Assembly: GCF_030247195.1 (NCBI RefSeq)
Contig: NC_080671.1
Location: 105,325,845-105,389,844, forward strand
Source: Topomyia yanbarensis
Lineage: Eukaryota > Arthropoda > Insecta > Diptera > Culicidae
Direction of reading: 5' to 3'
Length of the DNA stretch: 64,000 nucleotides
Shown here: positions 1 through 8,039 of the stretch, one piece after another
Numbering within the stretch: position 1 is the first letter of the stretch
Layout of the letters: every line of letters begins with the position of its first letter
Translations under genes and position numbers: made by a program
Notes under the pieces: model-generated
What the model was told of the DNA's origin: nothing
What the model saw: only the letters and a program-made list of their open reading frames with translations
Database searches by the model: none

Positions 1-267
1 TGTAACGTAGTAGCCGCAAAACAACAGCGAGACCCCCGACTTCGTGACGAACGAAAGCAGCAAAGAAATCGTAGTCGAGCAGGCGATGGGGATAAATCCC
101 GAAGCCCTATCGGAAACAAAACAGATACAGCACCACCGAAACAACAACGGACAACCCGAGCGAATTCCCGCAACAACAGCCCTTCACTAACCGGACAGTT
201 GAACATCTCAGACACTGAAACGACGCAAAACTCCATGCCGCAAGCGTCTTTCGTAATGTCCGACTAG
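1..267 (+). CDS. C-terminal end of retrotransposon ORF1 (partial)
   Basis: Frame 1 is open from the window edge to a TAG at 265-267, giving about 88 residues rich in Gln, Arg, Asn, Ser and Thr, with no Cys-rich zinc knuckle in the visible part. It lies just upstream of and overlaps the open frame of the reverse transcriptase ORF, so it is best read as the tail of the gag-like ORF1 of the same element. The ORF2 frame is open from 219 (after a TGA at 216-218), so the two frames overlap by about 49 nt. No homology is visible in this low-complexity tail; the assignment rests on position. Confidence 0.45.
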   Translation, partial: CNVVAAKQQRDPRLRDERKQQRNRSRAGDGDKSRSPIGNKTDTAPPKQQRTTRANSRNNSPSLTGQLNISDTETTQNSMPQASFVMSD

Positions 268-344
268 CTCTACAACGATTACAGCAACTGGGGATACCAA
301 TAAAAAACAACGAATTCAACAGCAACATAAAACAAAGCCCGCCT

Positions 345-3300
345 GTGTCGACCCTGACCGGGGAAGTTCCGGATACGTCCGACGCACCCTCGGCGGCTGT
401 TGACACAGGACCATTGGAGTATCAACAGGAAAGTACCTTTAACATCCCCATTAGCATTCCATTTACGCATTCAACATCCATCTCAGGACAACCAGACATA
501 AATCCAGAAAATCCACCAACACAGCAATCCCAAACGACGGGAACCACGACCGCCTCCAGCGCCCCGCATCTTGTCGGGCCCCAGAGTAGGCGATCTTCCC
601 GCCTGATCTCAAAAATGACACCAGTACCAGGAAAACCAAGCGAACAACTCCACTGCAATGAGAACCGGTTCAGGTCTCCCGATATCTCCGCACCTGGCGG
701 ACCACCGGGAAGAACTCTCAGCCGGGAAACTCCCACTCACCAACAGCAACGAGTACGACGAGACCTCAGTCCGGTTCCCGGTTGCTCTTGGCATCCGGTA
801 CGTTTTAAACCATCCAGGAATCCAGTAGTCACCAATCGTGACGCCCACTTCCCCGTGCCGGCCCTGACCGGGGACGTTCCGCCTTATAGCGATGCTCCCC
901 CGGCGGCTGCTGGTGCGGGAGGCCCGGGCACATCCCGGGTAAGTTCATATCACCATTCCAACCGACAAGAACAATTCAGCGCCACAAACTCTTTTTCAAG
1001 GAATGATCGAACTTCCGACGTTGCGCTGACCACTCGCTTTAGAAAACGATACCAAAACCTACCCGCAACGCAACGCACAAAAACCACCGACACAACGCCT
1101 GTGGACCCCTTGCCATACCTCCCGCGGTCATTGGAAGGGACGTACGCCAGACCACCCATCAACAACTGCAACAAAAACTACCCCCTCAACACCAACAAAG
1201 CGCACGAAACCGATAGCTTCCTGTCAAGGAAGAAAGCCTCTTCCCCTGCACCAGCCCTGTCCGCGGACGTACCGGCCCTCACCGACGAGCCTTCGGCGGC
1301 TGCTGGTGCAGGGGGCCCGGCTACCCCCCGGGTAAGTACCATCTCTCGTTGCTTCTCGCCCGAACAATCGTACGGCCCTGAACCTCTTCCAGACTGCATA
1401 CCATCGAGCCCGCCCAGCCACCGATCACACAGCAACAACAGTTCCAGCGAAGAGACTCTGAGTGCCTCCGCCAACCACCACAACACTCCTCCCTCACGAG
1501 ATGCTCCTCAAAACCCAGTCGCCCACCGTCACAGTAGAACGGCGCTACAAAAACACCCGGAAAACTGTACACTCGCAGTCCAGTGGAATCTAAACAGCCT
1601 CCGAGCCAACCTTGGAGAAGTACAAATTATCGTCGCACGAACGGAACCCATCTGCCTGGCCTTACAGGAAACTCACCTAAGGGACAACAACAACCTCGCC
1701 TCTTGGTTTAGCCACCGATATACATGGGATACCGCAAGAGGATCCAACATTTACCAAACTATCGCACTCGGAATCAGAGCCGACATCCCGTCCGAAACCA
1801 TCCAGCTCAACACCGAACTAATCGCAGTAGCGCATAGAATCCTCTTCCCGGCGAAATGCACAATCGTCTCCATCTACATCCCACAAGAAGTCAACGACGT
1901 CGGGAATAAACTCCGGAATCTAGTCAGACAACTGCCAACCCCATTCTTAATAATGGGAGATCTCAACGCACACCATACCATGTGGGGCTCCTCGAAGTGC
2001 TGCCATAGGGGCAACGCCATCGCCAAAGTGGTGGAGGAAACCAACGCCATCACCTTGAACGACGGAAGCATTACTTTCCTCAGGGGTCGAGCTTCATCTG
2101 CCCTTGACGTGACGATGTGTTCCAGCTCGATTGCAAGTTCCTGCGGTTGGGCAGTACTGCCAGATCCAGGGAACAGTGATCACTTCCCAATTTCAATATC
2201 TTACGGTCGCTCACTCCCAACCACATCCCGACGCAGGCGTTGGATCTTCGAACAAGCGGACTGGTCTGTATATGAAGAAAGGATACTGGATGCAATTGAT
2301 CGCGATCGACAATACTCGCCAGAGGAGCTAGCAGAAATTATGTCCGAGGCCGCAACACCATGCATCCCACGAACAAAAGGTACCCCACCAAAACGTAGTG
2401 TCCATTGGTGGAACCCTGAAGTCGCCAACATCCTGAGATCAAGGCGGAAAGCTCTTCGTGCCCTGAAGAGAACCACACCCAATAACCCTCAATGGGAAGT
2501 ACTCGCAGCAAATTTCCGCCATCTAAGAACCACCGCAAGAAAAGCAGTAGAAGAAGCGAAATCAGCGAGCTGGTCTCGCTTCCTGGACGGTATCAACGCA
2601 GACTCCTCTACAGCTGAATTGTGGCGAAGAATCAACGCCCTCAACGGAAAACGCAGACAAAGAGGCTTCACACTTTCCCTAAACGGCACCGCAATAGTAA
2701 ACCCGGGAGAAATAGCCAACGAAATTGGAAGATACTTCGAGTCACTATCATCTAACGATTCACGTCCCACCAACTTCTCAAAACGAAAAGAAACCCTCGA
2801 ACTCTCGCCAATCACTTTCATCCCTGACTCGAGCCACACATATAACCGGCCTTTCTCCACCAATGAACTGGCGACAGCTTTAGGCCGCACCCATGGAAAA
2901 TCCACCGGCCTCGACGACATTGGGTACCCCATGATCAAACATCTACCCCCAACTGGAAAAAGAGCGCTCTTAGAAGCCTTCAACAGGATCTGGGAAGGCG
3001 GGCCCTACCCAGACAGCTGGCGGACCGCACTGATAATACCGATCCCCAAAAGGAACCAGGGAAGCAGATCTCCCAGTGACTTCAGGCCAATAAGCCTACT
3101 CTCCTGTGTAGCCAAGACATTCGAAAGACTGGTCAACCGACGACTCACAAGTGTATTAGAGGAAGGAAACCTGCTGGACCGCAGACAATTTGCGTTCCGA
3201 AAAGGACTCGGTACCGGAGTACACCTAGGGACATTTGGAGAAATCATCAACGACGCACTGGCCGACGGGTTGCACGCTGATATTGCCATACTCGATGTGG

Positions 3301-5165
3301 CTAAAGCATACAACACCGTATGGAGGGAAGGCATACTTCGACAACTACACCAGTGGGGGATCCGGGGGAATCTTGGCGCTATCCTCCGGCAATACCTTTC
3401 AAACCGAAGTTTCAGAGTCGGCATAGGCGGTACACTCTCTGATCTCTACAAAGAAAGTAACGGCGTACCCCAAGGATCTGTATTGGCTGCGACACTGTTC
3501 CTGGTCGGAATGAACACAGTCTTCGACTCCCTACCCAAAGGAGTATACATCCTGGTCTACGCAGATGACATCATCCTCATAGTCGTTGGAAAAAGTCTCG
3601 CCATAATCCAAAGAAAACTCCAAGCAGCAGTTACCGCGGTCGGACGTTGGGCGAATTCCGTAGGCTTCAGCCTATCCGCCCAAAAAAGTGCTATCGCACA
3701 CTGTTGCGGTTCTCACCACATCGCAACTGGCCGACCAGTGACACTAAACGGCAACATCATCCCATTCCGGAAGGAACCGCGAATACTAGGAATAGTGATC
3801 GACAGGAAAATGACCCTACTTCCACACTTCCGCCAACTCAAAAAAGATTGTGAAAGTAGAAAGAGATTAGTACGAGCCATCAGCAACCGACACACCAGAT
3901 GCAACCGCAGAACGGCCCTCAACGTCAGCCAAGCCCTCATCAACAGCCGCATTTTCTACGGACTGGAACTAACCTGCCGGAACATCGACGGACTCATCTC
4001 CATCCTTGCACCATTGTACAACGGGGCGGTAAGACTCGCTTCAGGCCTGCTTCCCAGCACCCCAGCAGAAGCTGCCTGCGTCGAGGCTGGAATACTCCCC
4101 TTCCGGTGGGAGGCTGCCGTCGCGGCACTTAAAAGAGCACTACTCTACTTAGAGAAAACATCTGGCAACGACTGCTCCATCCTCAACACTGCGAGAGACA
4201 TCCACGCCAACTACACCAGTGAACCCCTACCGAAAATCGCTCGGCTACATCGGGTCTGGGACCGACCATGGTATGACAGAGGTCCCAACATAGACACCAG
4301 CTTAAGTCGGAAAATCAAAGCAGGTGACCCCACAAAACTCGCGCGGATCGAGTTCAACAAACTTGTCAACCAGAAGTACAACAATCACCTACATCTATTC
4401 ACCGACGGTTCCAAGCTAAACGAGGAAGTAGGAGCAGGAGTAAGCGGAATCAGAGCTGGTCTATCGCTTCGCTTGGCAGCTTCTTGCTCTGTCTTCTCAG
4501 CTGAAGCAGCTGCAATCTTCACCGCAATCACCCAAAAACCCATCGATACACCTACGGCTGTATTTTCGGACTCCCTTTCGGTCCTAACTGCGCTCGAGAC
4601 TGGAACCTCCAAACACCCGTACGTGCAAGCAATAGAAGCTAACTGCGACACCCTCACTACATTAGTGTGGGTCCCCGGCCACAGCGACATTAAGGGCAAC
4701 TGCGAGGCAGACCGCCTGGCAGCCATCGGACGTAAAGCCCGCACCATGATCTCCCAAGAAGTTCCTACCTGCGACATCATCAGAGCATTCAAACAGAAAG
4801 TAGAAATCGAATTCACCAGGTACTGGCAGTCATCCCAAGGACACCTACAAAAAATCAAAGGCACCCACCAAAAATGGACAGACCGAGACAACATGCAGGA
4901 ACAAAAAGCTCTCTCCAGACTCCGAACTGGACACACCAGAATCACCCACGCGCACACCGTGTCCAACGTCCCCCCTCCCATCTGCTCCACATGTGGGACC
5001 CGGAAAACGGTGGAACACATTCTCATTAATTGTGTAGAATATCGAGATCTTCGGACCAGAACTGACCTTCCGCTATCCATCAGAGACGCCCTGTCCAACG
5101 ACCCGGCCAGAGAGGAAATTATAATCTGTTTCCTTAAAGGCGCCGGCCTCTTTGACAGTTTATAA
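345..5165 (+). CDS. Non-LTR retrotransposon ORF2 polyprotein (I-group): endonuclease, reverse transcriptase, RNase H
   Basis: This uninterrupted 1606-codon frame encodes the enzymes that nick target DNA and copy element RNA into it. Residues 1-400 are a Pro/Ser/Thr-rich extension. The AP-like endonuclease starts near residue 410 (QWNLNSLRAN, LALQETHL), with GDLNAHHTMWGS near 537 and SDHFPIS near 611. The reverse transcriptase shows FRPISLLSCVAKTFERLV near 913, GVPQGSVLAATLF and the catalytic YADD at 1072-1075. RNase H follows (FTDGSK near 1352, FSDSLSVLTAL near 1407, WVPGHSDIKGNCEAD near 1442), then a CCHC-like cluster (CSTCG...H...C) near 1547. An RNase H domain plus a TAA-repeat tail points to the I group; R1 or Loner relatives are alternatives. 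The listed start is GTG 345; the first in-frame ATG is at 615, so how translation starts is unclear. No stop or frameshift interrupts it, so the copy is young. Confidence 0.93.
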   Translation: MSTLTGEVPDTSDAPSAAVDTGPLEYQQESTFNIPISIPFTHSTSISGQPDINPENPPTQQSQTTGTTTASSAPHLVGPQSRRSSRLISKMTPVPGKPSEQLHCNENRFRSPDISAPGGPPGRTLSRETPTHQQQRVRRDLSPVPGCSWHPVRFKPSRNPVVTNRDAHFPVPALTGDVPPYSDAPPAAAGAGGPGTSRVSSYHHSNRQEQFSATNSFSRNDRTSDVALTTRFRKRYQNLPATQRTKTTDTTPVDPLPYLPRSLEGTYARPPINNCNKNYPLNTNKAHETDSFLSRKKASSPAPALSADVPALTDEPSAAAGAGGPATPRVSTISRCFSPEQSYGPEPLPDCIPSSPPSHRSHSNNSSSEETLSASANHHNTPPSRDAPQNPVAHRHSRTALQKHPENCTLAVQWNLNSLRANLGEVQIIVARTEPICLALQETHLRDNNNLASWFSHRYTWDTARGSNIYQTIALGIRADIPSETIQLNTELIAVAHRILFPAKCTIVSIYIPQEVNDVGNKLRNLVRQLPTPFLIMGDLNAHHTMWGSSKCCHRGNAIAKVVEETNAITLNDGSITFLRGRASSALDVTMCSSSIASSCGWAVLPDPGNSDHFPISISYGRSLPTTSRRRRWIFEQADWSVYEERILDAIDRDRQYSPEELAEIMSEAATPCIPRTKGTPPKRSVHWWNPEVANILRSRRKALRALKRTTPNNPQWEVLAANFRHLRTTARKAVEEAKSASWSRFLDGINADSSTAELWRRINALNGKRRQRGFTLSLNGTAIVNPGEIANEIGRYFESLSSNDSRPTNFSKRKETLELSPITFIPDSSHTYNRPFSTNELATALGRTHGKSTGLDDIGYPMIKHLPPTGKRALLEAFNRIWEGGPYPDSWRTALIIPIPKRNQGSRSPSDFRPISLLSCVAKTFERLVNRRLTSVLEEGNLLDRRQFAFRKGLGTGVHLGTFGEIINDALADGLHADIAILDVAKAYNTVWREGILRQLHQWGIRGNLGAILRQYLSNRSFRVGIGGTLSDLYKESNGVPQGSVLAATLFLVGMNTVFDSLPKGVYILVYADDIILIVVGKSLAIIQRKLQAAVTAVGRWANSVGFSLSAQKSAIAHCCGSHHIATGRPVTLNGNIIPFRKEPRILGIVIDRKMTLLPHFRQLKKDCESRKRLVRAISNRHTRCNRRTALNVSQALINSRIFYGLELTCRNIDGLISILAPLYNGAVRLASGLLPSTPAEAACVEAGILPFRWEAAVAALKRALLYLEKTSGNDCSILNTARDIHANYTSEPLPKIARLHRVWDRPWYDRGPNIDTSLSRKIKAGDPTKLARIEFNKLVNQKYNNHLHLFTDGSKLNEEVGAGVSGIRAGLSLRLAASCSVFSAEAAAIFTAITQKPIDTPTAVFSDSLSVLTALETGTSKHPYVQAIEANCDTLTTLVWVPGHSDIKGNCEADRLAAIGRKARTMISQEVPTCDIIRAFKQKVEIEFTRYWQSSQGHLQKIKGTHQKWTDRDNMQEQKALSRLRTGHTRITHAHTVSNVPPPICSTCGTRKTVEHILINCVEYRDLRTRTDLPLSIRDALSNDPAREEIIICFLKGAGLFDSL

Positions 5166-5331
5166 AACTAACCAAACCCACAATTATGCAACACAGACAA
5201 CCAAGAATCTCACCAACAAATACTACGTAAAAATTTGTAAAAATACTTGTAAACTCTGTAATCCTCTTTTTCTTTTTATGGGCGAATGACCTAACGGTTA
5301 AAACCCAAAATAAACAATAATAATAATAATA
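5166..5331 (+). other. 3' UTR and TAA-repeat tail of the I-group element
   Basis: After the ORF2 stop come about 150 bases of A-rich untranslated sequence and then AATAATAATAATAATAA at 5316-5332. Directly beyond it begins the motif ATTCACTAATG, which recurs at every junction of the following tandem array. The tail therefore marks the exact insertion boundary. TAA repeats replacing poly(A) are known for I-type elements. Confidence 0.75.
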
Positions 5332-5488
5332 ATTCACTAATGTTCTAGTAAGATTTGCATTGTAGATTAATTCGATAAACATTGGTTTATATGTGTCATT
5401 GATAAAGTACAGCAGACTTGACAGGCGCAAACTCAATCCAAGTTATTAAAAGGAGCTTTCTAAATAAATTCTTTCTCCATTATATTTT

Positions 5489-5504
5489 CATCCTAATAAG
5501 AACG
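5489..5504 (-). promoter_or_regulatory. Histone-mRNA-like 3' stem-loop in array unit 1
   Basis: The minus strand reads CGTTCTTATTAGGATG, which folds into a 6-bp stem (two G-U pairs) with a UAUU loop. CAAAC precedes it, as at the H3 pseudogene, and GAGAAAGAA, resembling a histone downstream element, follows about 12 nt later. Equivalent sites lie at 5890-5905, 6291-6306 and 6703-6718; the last has a UUUU loop. Confidence 0.4.
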
Positions 5505-5592
5505 GTTTGCAGATAACTATTTTTGGTGATACCAGACGATTACATACACCAGATGCGTACATACACGAACATTCCCCTTTCGCAGCTCACAT

Positions 5593-5631
5593 CGAATGAG
5601 CATTGTATATCGGAATGCGATCTCTTTTATA
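5593..5631 (-). promoter_or_regulatory. TATA box and histone-type cap motif in array unit 1
   Basis: On the minus strand TATAAAAG lies at 5631-5624 and CTCATTCG at 5600-5593, about 34 bases apart. The second matches the PyCATTCPu cap consensus of animal histone genes. Both recur in units 2 and 3 at 401-bp intervals, and in unit 4 at 6868-6875 and 6837-6844. Promoter activity is inferred. Confidence 0.4.
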
Positions 5632-6974
5632 AACTTCTTAGTGCAGATGGTAGTCCATCCCTTTGTGCGACAAATGAAAATATTTTCATCATTCGTTTTG
5701 GCGTGGCATTCGCTTAGTAGCAGGGTTGCCACATTCACTAATGTTCTAGTAAGATTTGCATTGTAGATTAATTCGATAAACATTGGTTTATATGTGTCAT
5801 TGATAAAGTACAGCAGACTTGACAGGCGCAAACTCAATCCAAGTTATTAAAAGGAGCTTTCTAAATAAATTCTTTCTCCATTATATTTTCATCCTAATAA
5901 GAACGGTTTGCAGATAACTATTTTTGGTGATACCAGACGATTACATACACCAGATGCGTACATACACGAACATTCCCCTTTCGCAGCTCACATCGAATGA
6001 GCATTGTATATCGGAATGCGATCTCTTTTATAAACTTCTTAGTGCAGATGGTAGTCCATCCCTTTGTGCGACAAATGAAAATATTTTCATCATTCGTTTT
6101 GGCGTGGCATTCGCTTAGTAGCAGGGTTGCCACATTCACTAATGTTCTAGTAAGATTTGCATTGTAGATTAATTCGATAAACATTGGTTTATATGTGTCA
6201 TTGATAAAGTACAGCAGACTTGACAGGCGCAAACTCAATCCAAGTTATTAAAAGGAGCTTTCTAAATAAATTCTTTCTCCATTATATTTTCATCCTAATA
6301 AGAACGGTTTGCAGATAACTATTTTTGGTGATACCAGACGATTACATACACCAGATGCGTACATACACGAACATTCCCCTTTCGCAGCTCACATCGAATG
6401 AGCACTGTATATCGGAATGCGATCTCTTTTATAAACTTCTTAGTGCAGATGGTAGTCCATCCCTTTGTGCGACAAATGAAAATATTTTCATCATTTTTTT
6501 TGGCGTGGCATTCGCTTACTAGCAGGGTTTCCACATTCACTAATGTTCTAGAAAGATTTGCAAAAACCTACGGGTTTGTAGATTAATTCGATAAACATTG
6601 GTTTATGTGTCACTGCTAAAGTACAGCAGACTTGACAGGCGCACACTCAATGCAAGTTATTAAATGGAACTTTCTAATTCAATTCTTTCTCCATTATGTT
6701 TTCATCCTAAAAAGAACGGTTTGTAGATAACTATGTTTGGTGATACCAGACGAGAATCCTTGCTAACGATTCGAACCTTGCCCGAATTCGCATCTGCTGC
6801 GTACATACACGAACATTCCCCTTTCGCAGCTCACATCGAATGAGCATTGTATATCGGAATGCGATCTCTTTTATAAACTTCTTAGTGCAGATGGTAGTCC
6901 ATCCCTTTGTGCGACAAATGAAAATATTTTCATCATTCCACATTCACTAATGTTCTAGAAAGATTTGCAAAAAC

Positions 6975-7380
6975 CACCATTCAAAGCACGGCTAATTAAT
7001 GCTTTTACAAAATCATTTCTATCAAAATTTACGGTAAAATCTACGGAATCTACTACACAATTGTTTTAATTATTTCCCAACAAATCGCGCAAAAATCTGT
7101 TCCGTACAGCACAGCGCAAATAATTGACGTTGGAAAACAAATCGGCAACTTCAGCTGCCAAACACTTAGAAACGATCGAAGCATTTTTCCGTTAATATCA
7201 CTTTTCTGACTCAAATTGTTGTAGGTATTTTATTGCTTCCGTCCAATTGGTCAGTTTATTGGTTTTATCGCACATTTTTCGGATATTATTATAGAAAATA
7301 ACTAACCCGATAAGAGGGAAGTTATTTTCCAAAGCACGAAATGGAAATTTCAATTGTAATTCTTCTGAGAACGATTTTGT
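6975..7380. other. AT-rich spacer between the tandem array and the H3 pseudogene
   Basis: I see no coding potential. The array stub ends near 6974, and sequence past it is unrelated to the units. It might be an old histone-cluster spacer, but nothing in it proves that. Confidence 0.4.
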
Positions 7381-7396
7381 GGTCCTAATAAGGACC
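7381..7396 (-). promoter_or_regulatory. Histone mRNA 3' stem-loop (perfect)
   Basis: The minus strand reads GGTCCTTATTAGGACC, preceded by CAAAC and followed by ACAAAATCG. It is a perfect 6-bp stem with a 4-nt UAUU loop in the flanking context of metazoan replication-dependent histone mRNAs, where SLBP binds. It lies about 34 bp past the last recognisable H3 codon of the neighbouring pseudogene, nearer than normal because the H3 C-terminus is deleted. Confidence 0.7.
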
Positions 7397-7430
7397 GTTT
7401 GTTGTGAATATTATTTCGCCGTTTCCCGCT

Positions 7431-7680
7431 CGGCATGATGATTATTCGCTTGGCATGGATAGCGCACAGATTGGTATTTTCCAACAAACTAACCAGGTAG
7501 GCCTCGCTGGCTTCTTAAAGGGCCATTACGGCTGAGCTCCGGAAGAGTAGGTTTTGAAATTCTGTGCAATCTCACGGACCAGGCACTGGAAGAGCAGCTT
7601 GCGAATTAGTAACTCTGTCCACTTCTGAGAGCAATGAATTTCACGCAGGGCGACGACTGTTCTTGGTTGGCAGCGATAAG
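7431..7680 (-). pseudogene. Truncated histone H3 pseudogene
   Basis: Minus-strand translation matches histone H3 from about residue 40 to residue 121, in more than one frame. Recognisable blocks are [53 protein letters not shown] and AKRIIIMP. Defects are a codon insertion near TVVA, a short deletion after FKT that shifts the frame, and a Gln-to-stop change (ALQE to AL*E). The tail and C-terminus are missing: KDIQLARRIRGERA is gone and the sequence runs almost directly into the 3' stem-loop. Retention of the stem-loop argues for decay of a normal histone gene, not for a retrocopy, since it keeps flanking DNA. The protein is certainly non-functional. Confidence 0.85.
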
Positions 7681-8039
7681 GCAGTAGCTATGATTTGGTT
7701 GGTGGTCAAAATGCAGCTTCTCGTTGAGCAGCACACGTACGTGTGTTCTGCTCTGTGGCTTACACACGTCTGGCTTTGAGAAAAACTGTGACACCCATAT
7801 TTATAGGTTTTAGCATTAATGTTGATTCGCATTAAAAGTAGTTTTTGAACTTTTTAAACAAGTTTTACATAGCAAACAAGGTATCAATAGCAAGCGTTGA
7901 ACGTTTTCCTTTCGATTTATGAAACAAAATTAGTAATTCCTTGAGTAGGAGAAAAGTTATTAGAGTTCAAAGTGTACGTAACGCATCCGTTTTGAAAATT
8001 TTGAAATGACACCCAGTATAGTAAAGAAAGACGTAAGTC
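7681..8039. other. Spacer between the H3 pseudogene and the BEL/Pao element
   Basis: No gene is seen. On the minus strand a TATA-like CTATAAATATGG lies near 7795-7806, about 120 bp upstream of the H3 remnant, and could be its decayed promoter. The exact left edge of the BEL/Pao sequence could not be fixed. Confidence 0.3.

Larger units (their letters stand above)
1..5331 (+). mobile_element. I-group non-LTR retrotransposon, 5' end outside the window
   Basis: The entry covers the ORF1 tail, complete ORF2, 3' UTR and TAA tail of one element. Its right flank is a 401-bp repeat unit, so it inserted into a tandem array. The left flank and target-site duplication cannot be seen. Confidence 0.85.
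5332..6974. repeat. Tandem array of ~401-bp units (four units plus a fragment)
   Basis: Units begin at ATTCACTAATGTTC: 5332, 5733, 6134, 6535 and a final stub at 6942. The first three are spaced exactly 401 bp and nearly identical; the fourth is 407 bp with scattered changes and a replaced stretch near 6745-6800. The stub ends near 6974. Each unit contains a 16-bp palindrome (ATGAAAATATTTTCAT, 5676-5691 in unit 1), a minus-strand TATA box with a histone-like cap motif, and a histone-like 3' stem-loop. A minus-strand frame of about 106 codons recurs but resembles no known protein. The first unit is entered by the retrotransposon. Confidence 0.9.

Noticed and set aside
2489..2983. 164-codon minus-strand frame opposite ORF2
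   Set aside because: It lies wholly antisense to the clearly coding endonuclease-RT frame and has no motifs; it is a shadow. The same holds for the minus frames at 3005-3424 and 4385-5098.
5517..5837. Repeated 106-codon minus-strand frame in the 401-bp units
   Set aside because: It spans a unit boundary, resembles no family and is broken in unit 4. The regulatory-like motifs are a better explanation of the unit.
5332..6974. CRISPR array or rDNA
   Set aside because: Units are 401 bp with no short repeat/spacer pattern and no rRNA-like sequence.
7564..7779. 71-codon plus-strand frame over the H3 pseudogene
   Set aside because: It is antisense to recognisable histone H3 blocks.
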